29,086 nucleotides of DNA. Origin: Chara braunii. Taxonomy: Eukaryota; Streptophyta; Charophyceae; Charales; Characeae. A program made the position numbers and the translations under genes. Shown piece by piece: positions 1 through 9,251 of this stretch (the stretch's first letter is position 1; every line of letters starts with the position of its first letter). The notes under the pieces were generated by a model that was given only the letters and a program-made list of their open reading frames with translations, was not told the origin of the DNA and ran no database searches. The DNA is taken from the NCBI GenBank assembly GCA_003427395.1, contig BFEA01000369.1, positions 1,446,169-1,475,254 of the forward strand, given 5' to 3'.

Positions 1-510
1 GGAATGAATCGCAACTTCTAGCTTGGTGTAGTGTAGTGTTAGAGTAGTGTAATGTGTTTGTTTTGTCCATTCTACCTCTCGTTTGTGAATCACAAATTTC
101 CCCCTTGTGTATGTGAGCTCATGTGAGTGAATCTCTTTCTCATTCTTCATCTTTCACTTGATCTTTCACTTGTTCTTTCACTTGGGTATGAATCGCGACT
201 TCTAGCTTGGTGTAGTGTAGTGTTTGAGTAGTGTAATGTGCTTGTTTTGTCCATTCTATCTTTTCCATGTGAATCGCAACTTTCCCCCTTGTGTACGTGA
301 GCTCATGTGAATGAATTTCTTTCCCATTCTTCATCTTTCACTTGTTTTCTCGCTTGGGTGTGAATCGCAACTTCTATCTTGATGTATTCTAGTGTTTGAG
401 TAGTGTAGAGTGGGTGTCTTGTCCATTTTTCCACTCCCATGTGAATCGCAACTTTCCCCCTTGTGTATGCGAGCTCATGTGAGTGTTTTTCTTTCTCATT
501 CTTCCCGCTT
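1..510. repeat. Tandem repeat, about 175 bp unit, ~2.9 copies
   Basis: Three successive units begin near 4, 188 and 361 with an ATGAATCGCAACTTCTA-like start, continue through a GTAGTGTAGTGTTTGAGTAG segment and a TTTCCCCCTTGTGTA segment, and end in CATTCTTCATCTTTCACTTG. A shorter GTGAATCGCAACTT subrepeat recurs inside each unit. Unit lengths are about 184, 173 and 150 bp. The first unit is cut by the window edge, so the array may extend further left. Small open frames here only reflect the repeat and are not called. Confidence 0.9.
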
Positions 511-1257
511 GTGTATGCCGGAAACAGCAGTCCGGCCAGCCCACGGACCTCTCCATGTGCCCCATAATGAACCGTGGTACCCCTATGACCAATTTTCACC
601 ACTAGGCGTCTCCAGAGGCACTTGGGCCTCATTTTGGTCATGTTCATGCAGTCCGAGTGGTTGTTACCAACTCGGTCTGCCCCTTAAGCCTTTTTCCAGC
701 CTCACACCACTTGAAAAATACTGCCCCCTTGAGTCCAAGGTCCAAGGGGTAGCCTACTTGACAGAAAAAGGCCAAATGGGCAATTTTCTCGATGTTTTCA
801 AGTTTCGGCCTCCCTTGGGTAGGCTGGAGTATTTTTCCATGTGACGGCACATTTTCAGCCTTGGATCAGGCTCAGATCCAAGGCCACCATTATTCCGAGC
901 TACCCCATGGTGGTCCTTGCTTCAAATTTGAGCCCCTAAGCTTATTTTTTTAATTTTTTGGTGCATCTGGCTCTCTTTTTGGACTAAATGTGTTGTTCTG
1001 TTTTTTTTCCTATTTTGTTCTCTTTCCATTTTGGGCTCCCATCTCATTCCGGAGCTAGCCGTTTTGAGCTGGCCCACAAAAAACGGTTGTTTCTTCTCCA
1101 CCATGAGATCTGATCTCAGATCCATGACCCAAAAGAAAACCGACCTTTTTCTGTTTGCATTTTATCTCATTTTGCCATTTTTAATTCAGATATTATTGAG
1201 ATATGGCCCCAAGGGTCATATCTCATCAATCCGGATTGCCCTCCTTGGATCTAGGAG

Positions 1258-1810
1258 GGGTGAGGTCATCATTGGGACCTGCCAGTCTCTACTGCAGCAG
1301 TCCCAATGACCGACATATTTTCCTCCACCTATTTCTCCCGTTTTATTTTATTCTCCCTCCATTTTCTTCCCTTTTTCTTTTCTTTTTTCTTTTAATTTTG
1401 CTGTGACAAGTGTCAAATAGCTGTGCACTCTTTTTCTAGGCCTTGGAGCCTCATTTATGGTCAGGTTCATGGCCATCTGTTGGTCGTTACACTTCGGATT
1501 ACAATGATGTCACCCCCAAGCTCCTGGGGGCTCTATTTTGCCTCCTTTCGTCCGATTTTGAGCCCCCTTGGCTCCGATTTTCCATGACCAACCCTTTTTT
1601 CTTGCATAGAGCCCCTTAAGCTCTTATTTTTCCATGCCTAGCTAGCCCGAGATATCTCGGATTGCTGGGCAACCCTCCCATCATTCATTTTTCTTTATTT
1701 TTCACTCCCGTTTCACCCGTTTGAGCGTCACTAGTGCTTGCACTAGTGATTCTAATATTTTCTACTGTCGAAATCTTCGATCTTGGCGGTGTCATTTGCC
1801 TTGCACGTCC
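1258..1810. repeat. Long dispersed direct repeat, copy 1 (period about 1.6 kb)
   Basis: Shares ordered landmarks with 2868-3395: a GTTGGGAC/GTCCC-type hairpin (here 1269-1309), a polypyrimidine stretch, a segment ending in CAAGTGTCAA and CTAGGCC, a TCCGATTTT segment, a CGAGAT..CGGATTGCT segment, and finally ACTAGTGCTTGCACTAGT at about 1730. Landmark spacing is about 460 bp here and about 425 bp in copy 2. The copies are clearly diverged, so the duplication is old. Confidence 0.7.
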
Positions 1811-2259
1811 ACTCCCTACATTGGTTAGTGGTTTTTCTTGGGCTCTCCGAGCCCCTGCCATTCTCCCATGCTAGTTCCATTTTTTCGTCCCGCCAGTGGT
1901 GCCGTCGACAAAGCCCAATTTTCGACAATTTTTATTTGGGTCCATTTGGTCACCGGCCTGGTCGATGCCCAATTTTTATTTGGGACTCCCCACGTCCCCG
2001 ACAGTCTCATTTCATCATTCCCATGTCCCTCAAGCGTACTGATTCTTTTCCCGGCCGCAAGACCACCGCCTTGCCATCACCATTTGGCGTTATACCCCCT
2101 TAAGCCTACGGTGCCGTTTTCTAGTCTTTTGGGTGTGCCGCAACTCATTTCCCTTTGGCTTATGCATCCCCATGCAGTCCGTTATTTATCGGACTTCAGC
2201 CACAGCCAATTCTCTAGTCCCACAGCCCCACGACATGCCTCATGCTAAAGGAAAATGCA

Positions 2260-2530
2260 GTGTTAAATTTATAAGTGATTCCGGGCTGAATTTTGGCTTC
2301 CGGAGCACTCAAAGCATGTGTTTGCCCCTCCCAATGCTGTCCGTTGCAACTCGGATTGCAGTAGGGGCTATTTTCCTTGTCCCAATACCCCACAACTAGC
2401 CCCCAACTGAAAGAAAAAGAAGCGGCCAACTCGCAAGTGTATCTAGTCTCCATTTTGGCTCCCGGTGCATCTAAAACATGTGTTTGGCCTCCCCTAGGTG
2501 ATCCGTTATTTTTCGGTTGCAAGAGGCCTC
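2260..2530. repeat. Tandem duplication of about 165 bp
   Basis: A segment around 2283-2335 (ATTTTGGCTTCCGGAGCA, then GCATGTGTTTGCCCCTCCC) recurs around 2452-2497 (ATTTTGGCTCCCGGTGCA, then ACATGTGTTTGGCCTCCCC). Each is followed by a TCCGTT..TCGG element. The two units are diverged but in the same order. Confidence 0.6.
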
Positions 2531-2683
2531 TCTGCATAAATAAAAAAAAATCAAAGTCGTTTGTAACCGCCATATGCCAAAATGAATCTGGTCCAAAATG
2601 TCCTCCCTAGGTGACCGTTTTTGTCCGTTAGTGCCCTTTTGACTTTCCACCTTTTTTTTTTTTTTTTTTTCTTTTTTCTTTTT

Positions 2684-3040
2684 CCTCCACTTGTGGACAG
2701 TAGAGACTTATCAATCCCTACTTGTTGCAGTCCCAACTGACGGCCAACTCGCTCATCCTTTCTTACCTCACATTTTCTTTTTCTTTTCTTGTTCTTTTTG
2801 CATACAAACTGTCAACTAACCGTTAAGACCCTTTTCTCATTTTTCTTTTCTTTTCTTTTTTTTTCCCTCCACTTATGGACAGTTGGGACTTGGCAGTCCC
2901 TACTTGCTGCAGTCCCAACTGATGGCCAACTTACTCATCCTCTCTCACCTCCCATTTTCTTTATCTTTTCTTTTCTTTTTTATTTGCATGCCAAGTGTCA
3001 AGTGGCCGTTAAGGCCCTTTTCTAGGCCCTTTCTCTTAGT
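2684..3040. repeat. Tandem duplication, about 180 bp x 2
   Basis: Two adjacent units each start with CCTCCACTT(G/A)TGGACAGT, pass through CCCTACTTG(T/C)TGCAGTCCCAACTGA and a T-rich stretch, and end with GCATaC/GCATGC..GTCAA..CCGTTAAG(A/G)CCCTTTTCT. The second unit contains a clean 11 bp hairpin; in the first that hairpin is partly decayed. Confidence 0.75.
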
Positions 3041-3395
3041 TTTGACCATTCCTATGCCCAAGGGTCAGTCCATTATTTCTTGGACTGCACTTGTGGCCCT
3101 CTCATGCCTACAAGAGCCTCCGTTTGCCTCCCTCTCTCCCAAACGGTGGGCCCCCATACTCCGATTTTCTCCCGGAGGCTTATTTTTCTTACGGAGTCCC
3201 TACAGACTCCGTTTTCTTGGGGGATGTCAATCCGAGATTTTTCGGATTGCTCCCATGCCTCTCGTCACTTGTTTCTTCGCTTTTCAATTTTTTTTGGGCC
3301 TTCCCACGTGCTCGACTAGTGCTTGCACTAGTGGTGCTAATATTTTTTGTCGTCAAGATTTTCTATCTTGACGGTGCCACTTGCTTTAATTATTT
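2868..3395. repeat. Long dispersed direct repeat, copy 2 (period about 1.6 kb)
   Basis: Counterpart of 1258-1810, with the same modules in the same order. It runs from the 11 bp hairpin at 2880-2921 to the palindrome ACTAGTGCTTGCACTAGT near 3314 and the GTCAAGAT/ATCTTGAC hairpin near 3351. A third, inverted relative lies at 22490-22975. Confidence 0.7.
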
Positions 3396-3475
3396 GCACC
3401 ACATGTCGCGCCACCATTTCCCCTTGGGACGTCACAAGTCCCCGTCCCTTGTTCCGCACTAGTCCCTGACACTAG

Positions 3476-3640
3476 TCCCGCTAGCGGTCCCGCCGGTACT
3501 TGTCTCGCCGGTGGCCCCGCCGGTACTTGTCCTGCCGATGGTCCCGCCAGTACTTGTCTCGATAACGCATTTTTTGTTTAGTCCCATGTGGTCCCCGGCA
3601 CTTTATCCCGTCGGTGGTCCCCGACAACTTTGTCATTTCT
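3476..3640. repeat. GC-rich short tandem repeat, GTCCCGCCGGTACTTGT-like
   Basis: Reading the plus strand, units of about 26-33 bp combine GTCCCGCCGGT with ACTTGTCTCG or GTCCCCGACA. The reverse complement is the same family as the GTGTCGGGGACCACC units at 22479-22570. Confidence 0.7.
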
Positions 3641-3985
3641 CTGCCTTATGGTGACCTCCTTCTCTCCTCCTTCTCGTGTCCCGTACACCGTACTTTCCGG
3701 ACGCGGGTTCTAACTTGGCCTGTGGCCTCTTTGGTTTTCTTGACGTCGCATCCTGGTGGCCTCCTTGGTCCGGGGTACGCCTTCATGCGCCGACATCTTA
3801 CTTGTCATCTTCTCCCTTCCTTTTTTCCTTGAAGCGCACGCCCCATATCAATACTTCTCTCCGCGGTCCCTCTCCTTCTCCGGGGGAGCGGCCGCCTTGA
3901 CCATTTTTCTCTCATTCCCTTGCCGCTTGCCCTTCGACTACTCCTCTCATGGTCCCGTGGCCCCGACAACCCGGGCAACCTCCAT

Positions 3986-3999
3986 GCCATCTGATACCA
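3986..3999 (-). promoter_or_regulatory. Primer binding site, initiator Met-tRNA type
   Basis: The minus strand reads TGGTATCAGATGGC starting at 3999. The first ten bases match the TGGTATCAGA core that plant LTR retrotransposons use to pair with the 3' end of Met tRNA. It starts two bases after the CA end of the LTR, the normal spacing. Confidence 0.7.
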
Positions 4000-4000
4000 G

Positions 4001-4112
4001 TGCTTGAACACTTTCCGTTCTTCTTGCCACCGGTTTTCTCTACCATGCACAAATCTCTCATATAAAGTCTCTCGAGTGACGAGATGTTATCCGGGACTCA
4101 CCAGTCCCAACA
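4001..4112 (-). mobile_element. Short LTR (112 bp), TG...CA, minus strand
   Basis: On the minus strand the segment begins TGTTGGGACTGGTGAGTCCC at 4112 and ends GTGTTCAAGCA at 4001. One base then precedes a Met-tRNA-type primer binding site, so this is a 5' LTR orientation. It contains a TTTATATGAG TATA-like stretch about 60 bp in. A related start, TGCGTCGGGACTGGTGAGTC, occurs on the plus strand at 21916. At 112 bp it is short for a plant LTR and closer to TRIM-class elements. No target site duplication or partner LTR is visible. Confidence 0.65.
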
Positions 4113-5240
4113 CCAGTTCCTACCTAGTTGATCTCTCCTCTATGTGCCTGTGCTTTTCACTACTTCGAGCTTCTCGTTGTCAAGTTCATATGTGTTGTGA
4201 TGTTCCAGTTCCTACTTAGCTGATCTTTCCTCCATGTGCGTGTGCTTTTCACTAGTTCTAGCATCTCATTGTCAAATTCATATGTGTTGTGATGTTCCGG
4301 TTCCTACTTAGTTGATCTCTCCTCCATGTGCATGTGTTTTTCACTAGTTCTAGCTTCTCATTGTCATGTTCAGGTATGTTCTGATGTTCCGGTTCGTACT
4401 TAGTTGATCTCTCCTCTATACGCATGTGCTTTTCACTAGTTCTAGCTTCTCATCGTCAAGTTCATATGTGTTGTGATGTTCCGGTTCCTACTGAGTTGAT
4501 CTTTCCTCCATGTGCATGTGCTTTTCACTAGATCTAGTTTCTCGTTGGCAAACTCATGCATGGTTGTGATGTTCCGGTTCCTACTTAGTTGATCTCTTCT
4601 CTAGGTGCATGTGCTTTTCACTAGTTCTAGGTTCTCATTGTCAAAGTTCATGTATGTTGTGATGTTCCGGTTCCTGCTGAATCGATCTCTCCTCTGTGTG
4701 CATATGCTTTTCACTAGTTCTAGCTTCTAATTGTCAAGTTCATTTGTGTTGTGGTGTTCTGGTTCCTGCTTAGTTGATATTTCCTCCATGTGCATGTGTT
4801 TTTCACTAGTTCCGGTTTCTCATTGACAAACTCATGCATGATTGTGATGTTCCGGTTCCTACTTAGTTGATCTCTCCTCCATGCGCATGTGTTTTTCACT
4901 AGTTCTAGCTTCTCATTGTCAAAGTTCATGCATGTTGTGATGTTCCGGTTACTACTTAGTTGATCTCTCCTCTATGTGCATGTGCTTTTCACTAGTTATA
5001 GGTTCTCATTGTCAAAGTTCATGTATGTCGTGATGTTCCAGTTCCTACTTGGTTGATCTCTCCTCTATGTGCATATGCTTTTCACTAGTTCTAACTTCTA
5101 ATTGTCAAAGTTCATGTATGTTGTGATATTCCGGTTCCTACTTAGTTGATCTTTCCTCCATGTGCATGTGCTTTTCACTAGTTCTAGTTTCTCATTGGCA
5201 AGTTCATGTGTGTTGTAGTATTCGGTTTATACTTAGTTGA
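4113..5240. repeat. Tandem array, about 92 bp unit, ~12 copies
   Basis: Units read GTTCCTACTTAGTTGATCTCTCC, then CCATGTGCATGTG, CTTTTCACTAGTTCTAG, CTTCTCATTGTCAA and GTTCATGTATGTTGTGATGTTCCG. Unit starts recur near 4117, 4209, 4301, 4391, 4484, 4577 and so on to about 5226. The array ends flush against the LTR at 4112, so the LTR element either inserted into it or carries it as an upstream array. The 69 aa minus-strand open frame inside is a by-product of the repeat. Confidence 0.9.
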
Positions 5241-5307
5241 TTTTTCACTATGGATGGGTGACCGACATTTGGCTGCTACTACGGGGTGATGACTTGATTA
5301 GGATTAG

Positions 5308-5358
5308 AAATCTCTTCTCTCTCTCGTTCTCCCTCGCTCTCTTTCTCTTTCTCTCCTC

Positions 5359-5429
<71 letters not shown>

Positions 5430-5430
5430 N

Positions 5431-5498
<68 letters not shown>

Positions 5499-5560
5499 TC
5501 TTTTTCTCTCTCTCTTTCTCTCTCTGCCTCTCCCTCTCTCTGTCCTCCCTCTCTGCCGCT
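5308..5560. repeat. (CT)n microsatellite with one undetermined base
   Basis: Almost pure CT/TTTCTC repeat, interrupted by an N at 5430. Both strands stay open through it and give Leu/Ser-rich or Arg/Glu-rich frames, which are not genes. Length may be collapsed or wrong in the assembly. Confidence 0.95.
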
Positions 5561-6389
5561 CTTTCTCTCCCCCTTCACCTTGCCCCCCTCTCTCCCTTCC
5601 CCTCACTTGGCATATGACTAACCCTTCTCCCCCCACTTGTTACAATGTCAGGGTGCGAACAGTAAAGGGAGATCGGACCTCACTTGGTGGAGAGAGAGGG
5701 CAAGGGAAGGGTAGTCGGTCCCTTGTGCCACCAAGAAGGCAAAGAAAAAGGACGTTGGAAAAGTGAGAAAGGACAAGATCCAGAGAAAGTATAAGTTAAA
5801 GTTACGTCGGTTTGACTCACCCATTTCCCCGACTGTATGACTATGAGAAGAGGATGGGCTGATTGAGCAAAGAAAAGGGAAGAAAAGGTAGCCAAAGAGC
5901 ATGAAAAATTTGGCATGTTGGAAGGGTTATGTGTTGACCCCCAATGGGGGGGGGATTGTATGAATCTTTGTTTGTGTGGGATTGTGTAGGTAAGTGATGG
6001 CTAAGGATGCTTTGAGCGGGATAGGGCCGGGAGGAGCCGGGCATCAAAAGGAAAAGGGAAGAGGGGCAAAGGGGCTACGAGACCCTTAGCATAACGTCGA
6101 CCCATGGAAATGACCTTTGCACTTGCAAATTTGGAGTGTGGATGAAGTACAATCTTGTTAAGGGAAGTGTGAAGTTGAATGTGCATGTATGTAGCGACTC
6201 TGAAAAGACTAAGGGGCCTGCGTCAATGGGATTAAATGAGATGTATGAGAATCGATGAGCACGTAGAGGCGAGGGGAGGGACCTTGATAAGGGGTCTGAA
6301 ATAATTCTCATCTAGGACGAGGGTTGACCAGACCAGAAGGACCGGTTGATACTCTTTTATGAAAACAGGGATCGGGTGCTGTAAACAAG
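5561..6389. other. Spacer without recognisable gene
   Basis: I see no conserved coding stretch, LTR boundary or primer binding site. The 5' LTR of the downstream plus-strand element, if it is here, is not recognisable by eye. Pyrimidine-rich minus-strand frames at 5648-6311 show no domain and look accidental. Confidence 0.5.
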
Positions 6390-7193
6390 ATGGCGCGATG
6401 GTTGCCTTCCCCGATCTATACCAGCGGCCCGGAAATGCCAGTAGATGTAAAGGATGGGGTATCGGTCGTCCTCCCGGAAGATGGGACGTGGACGGACCTT
6501 GAACCAGCGTATCAAACGACAATGCGGGAAGGGGAGGACGCGTTGCTTTGGATAGAGACAATATGGACTAATGTCAGCTTGACGAGGTTGTCGCCAAGTT
6601 TAATGAATTTGGAATTCTTAGGGACAGTGGAAGCCCGGGGGTGGGTCTACTTGTTGCAAGATGGGGAGAATGCTATGGTCATAGAGTTGGCACTCGGGAA
6701 TACGCCGGACGAGTTGTTTAGGAAGGCAGAAACGGAGGTTGTGTGGGCTGCGTGTCAGCGGAGGGAAATGAAAATAGAAAGGGTAGATGTGCGGGTGGAA
6801 CTTGGGGATAGAGGAAGCATAAGGCGACCCGTCAGAACCATAAAATGTGTGTTGCCTCCCTTCTTAGTGGATGCAATTTTCGGAACCTGAATCAGGCTAG
6901 TACGGATATGTCAGTCCATGACGAACCTTGGACTATACCAGTGCGCACGGGAAGACTTCTTTCGGTTGTCGTTAGAGATGGGGCCGTTCGAGGGAAACTG
7001 GGCGGACGAATTGGCAGAGATACTAAACTGCCTCAGCATAGACAATGTCTTTATCTCCAACTCTGTGCATTGGGGGATAGTTTACAGAAATTTGGCAATA
7101 GGGGAGACATTTCTGGAAGGCGTGAGGGAGTTGTTCTATAACGAAGAGGACGACTTCAGTGATGAGGACGAAGATGATGAGATAGAGGACTGA
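6390..7193 (+). pseudogene. Unknown family, tandem copy 1 (in-frame stop)
   Basis: One reading frame of 267 codons from ATG 6390, interrupted by a single TGA at 6888. I do not recognise the family, but it is clearly paralogous to the three segments that follow. Shared landmarks in order: VSVVLPEDGTW near residue 25; a TVEARGWVYLL..G strand segment in the middle; LPPFLVDAIFG just before the stop; then RLSLEMGPFEGNWADEL; and a tail GETFLEGVRELF followed by a very acidic end (DEDEDDEIED). The N-terminal half looks beta-rich and the C-terminal half helical. There is no signal peptide or membrane segment. It is on the same strand as gag-pol and ends 73 nt before copy 2. This is the best-preserved copy; only one substitution would be needed to explain the stop. 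No function is assigned. Confidence 0.8.
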
Positions 7194-7266
7194 GACTTCT
7201 AAAGGCGGTGGGGTGACTTAACCTAGGAGGAACGGGTGGCCTGGTATTGTGCAAAAAGGGGAAAAA

Positions 7267-8018
7267 ATGACTAGAGAGGAAAGGATGATGGAATACACCT
7301 TCAAGGGAAGGGAACCAAGGCGACTCGCAGGAGGAATAAAAATGTCTATCCCGACAGAAAAGGAGTGGAGGGGGATCACGTGCGACTGGATTGGGTTTGA
7401 GGTTGCCTGGGAGTTATCATATGTATGGATAGAGCAGATTTGGAACCCGATAAGGGAAGAGGAAGGTTGGGACGAGATAGCAGAGGGCAAAGTGGAGTTG
7501 GTTGGAACGATTGTCCTTTCAGAAGACTGGTGGTGCCTATTTTGCACTATGATAGCAATGGGACATAATCCAATGTGTCTTCTAGGAGATGCAGAGGCCC
7601 GAACCCGAAAACAAGGCAAGAGGTTCGCCAACGAGGGATGAGACGAAGTTAGTAGCAGAGTTGTGATGGGAGGATGGAAGGAACTCAAGCCTTCCAGCCT
7701 ATGAACAACGGTTTGGGTGTCTGGGTTCGTAGCCGGTTTGGGGTTTTTTAGCACATTGTAGAAGTAGCCGACTCCATGAAAGAAGTGCATGTAGAGTGTG
7801 CGTGGCTAACTTAGGAGTTCTATAGGATCTCATTAAAATATGGGCCCTTCTACGGAGATAAAGTTGGGGTGATCCTCACCATCCTAAGGATAGACAAGTA
7901 TGACCATCTAGAGGTAGACGCGGAGGCTTGGGACGCCATAGTCGGTCGGGAGGCGGCGGCCGCTCCATCATACGTAGATGATGTTTTTAAGTTGTTTGAA
8001 GTACTGTGGTTCGATTAA
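7267..8018 (+). pseudogene. Unknown family, tandem copy 2 (frameshift and stops)
   Basis: Starts at ATG 7267. The first frame gives IKMSIPTEKEWRGI, then DWIGFEV, an aromatic-rich IEQIW, KVELVGTIVLSEDWW and GHNPMCLLGDAE, matching the N-terminal half of the other copies. It is interrupted by TGA at 7639 but continues in frame as RVVMGGWKEL, the equivalent of EMRGWREF in copy 4. After a frameshift near 7750 it resumes as HIVEVADSMKEV, a TAG at 7811, EFYRISLKYGPFYGDK, and a C-terminal SYVDDVFKLFEV ending at TAA 8016. All the family blocks remain recognisable except the PxFxxxxFG block, which is blurred at the frameshift. It is a pseudogene. Function unknown. Confidence 0.75.
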
Positions 8019-8305
8019 AGAGGACCGAAAAATTGAACACCGCGGGGAAGTCGGAGTACGGAGGATGATTGTGAATTAGGATGTAACATAAGAGAGGGGC
8101 ATGTACATTAGTTAGCAGGAGGTGCGTGAGGGTTGAAACAAGAGGGAGATAGCAACAACTGGAAAAGGGGAAGAAGATTTGTACGTGTATGGGGCACGTA
8201 TAGCAGTAAGAACCGGTGTACGATAGGTAGGGAGTGTTGAAAGACTAAAGCACGAAATGACACGGAATCTCGGTGGGTGCAGCAATCGGACTAAAGGAGC
8301 AGGAA

Positions 8306-9112
8306 ATGAGACATTGCAAGATGGACCGGCGAATAACATTCTGGGAAGATAGGCCTCATGGGATCCTACCACCAAGAGCATCAGGGGGAAAGGTCAAAAT
8401 AAGCCTGCCAGCAAGAAACGTGGTAAGTAACCCGGTAATGGACTGGGTGGGGGTGAAAGTGGTGGAAGACACGGTGTACCTAGTAGTAGAGCTGGAATGG
8501 CATGTGAGAGGGGAGTTCGGGGGCATAAATTTGGACCTCCCAGGGCGAGTGCATGCGACGGGATCCTTACACTTGTCGAAAGAAGGATGGCGGACCTTCG
8601 GGATTGCCCTGGCTTCAGGGGATGACCCCGTGCGAATGTTCGAAGGAGCGTGGCAAATGACCTGGCGGGAGGGGTTTGAGTTCGCGGATCCAGAACGAGA
8701 TGACGTAACGACTGAAGTAAAAGACGTCGCGACAGAGGACTTTAGGTTGCCAAATGAGGTTATACGAATGAGTCTACCACCCTATTTACTGAGACGAATG
8801 GGAGGCATAGAGCGAGTGGAGCAGGCGGTAGCTGCCATAACGAGGCTAGATTTTGACGAAGCACTAATGTATCGGGAATACTACCGGGCCTTCCTAGAGA
8901 TGGGGCCTTTTGAAGACGAACAAGGGCACGAGGTGTTTTGCATACTATGAGCAGCAGTAAATACTGGGTCAGGGGTTCCGCAAATAAGTGATGAGGCCAT
9001 ATGGAGAGTCATCAGGCGGGAAGTAGGTCGGGGCGCGACCTACATAGATGACCTTTACCGGCTGTACGAGGAGCCAGAGGAGGTTGCGGCTCCTGGGGAT
9101 ATGGAGGGATAG
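8306..9112 (+). pseudogene. Unknown family, tandem copy 3 (in-frame stop)
   Basis: ATG 8306 is preferred over the upstream in-frame GTG at 8273. The frame has about 269 codons to TAG 9110, with one TGA at 8948. Blocks: VKISLPARNV, MDWVGVKVVED, HATGSLHLSKEGWRTFGIAL, GDDPVRMFEGAW, RMSLPPYLLRRMGG, REYYRAFLEMGPFEDEQGHEV, then after the stop TYIDDLYRLYEEPEE. The Trp of KEGWRTF corresponds to the TGA in copy 4, which argues that both come from the same ancestral codon. No domain known to me matches. The 287 nt before it contains no gene. Confidence 0.8.
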
Positions 9113-9251
9113 TTGGGACTAGAGAAGAAGAATGAGAACATAAAGGGTAAGGGGGCGGTAGGTGGACGTTTACTGAGGATTGGCTGTAACACTTTCTATG
9201 TGGACTATGCAAGGAATCGTCGGAACAACAATGACAGCAAGATGAGTGCGG

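Larger units (their letters stand above)
510..4000 (-). mobile_element. Non-coding internal region of a minus-strand LTR element
   Basis: This 3.5 kb region lies directly behind the LTR and primer binding site at 4112-3990, reading on the minus strand. It has no convincing gene. The plus strand is pyrimidine-rich and therefore lacks stops over fairly long stretches, giving meaningless open frames. It is built from modules that recur within the region (1258-1810 with 2868-3395; 2684-2862 with 2863-3040; 2260-2400 with 2430-2530) and again in inverted orientation at 22490-22975. Many modules contain short hairpins. Non-autonomous large retrotransposon derivatives often look like this, but I have no second LTR to close the element, which would lie outside the window. 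Confidence 0.55.

Noticed and set aside
5237-5636. Leu/Ser-rich and Arg/Glu-rich frames over the CT tract
   Set aside because: Pure translation of a dinucleotide repeat, open on both strands, with an N inside.
5640-6389. 5' LTR and primer binding site of the plus-strand Gypsy element
   Set aside because: No TGG-starting primer site after a CA end, and no partner sequence found at 16900-18900.
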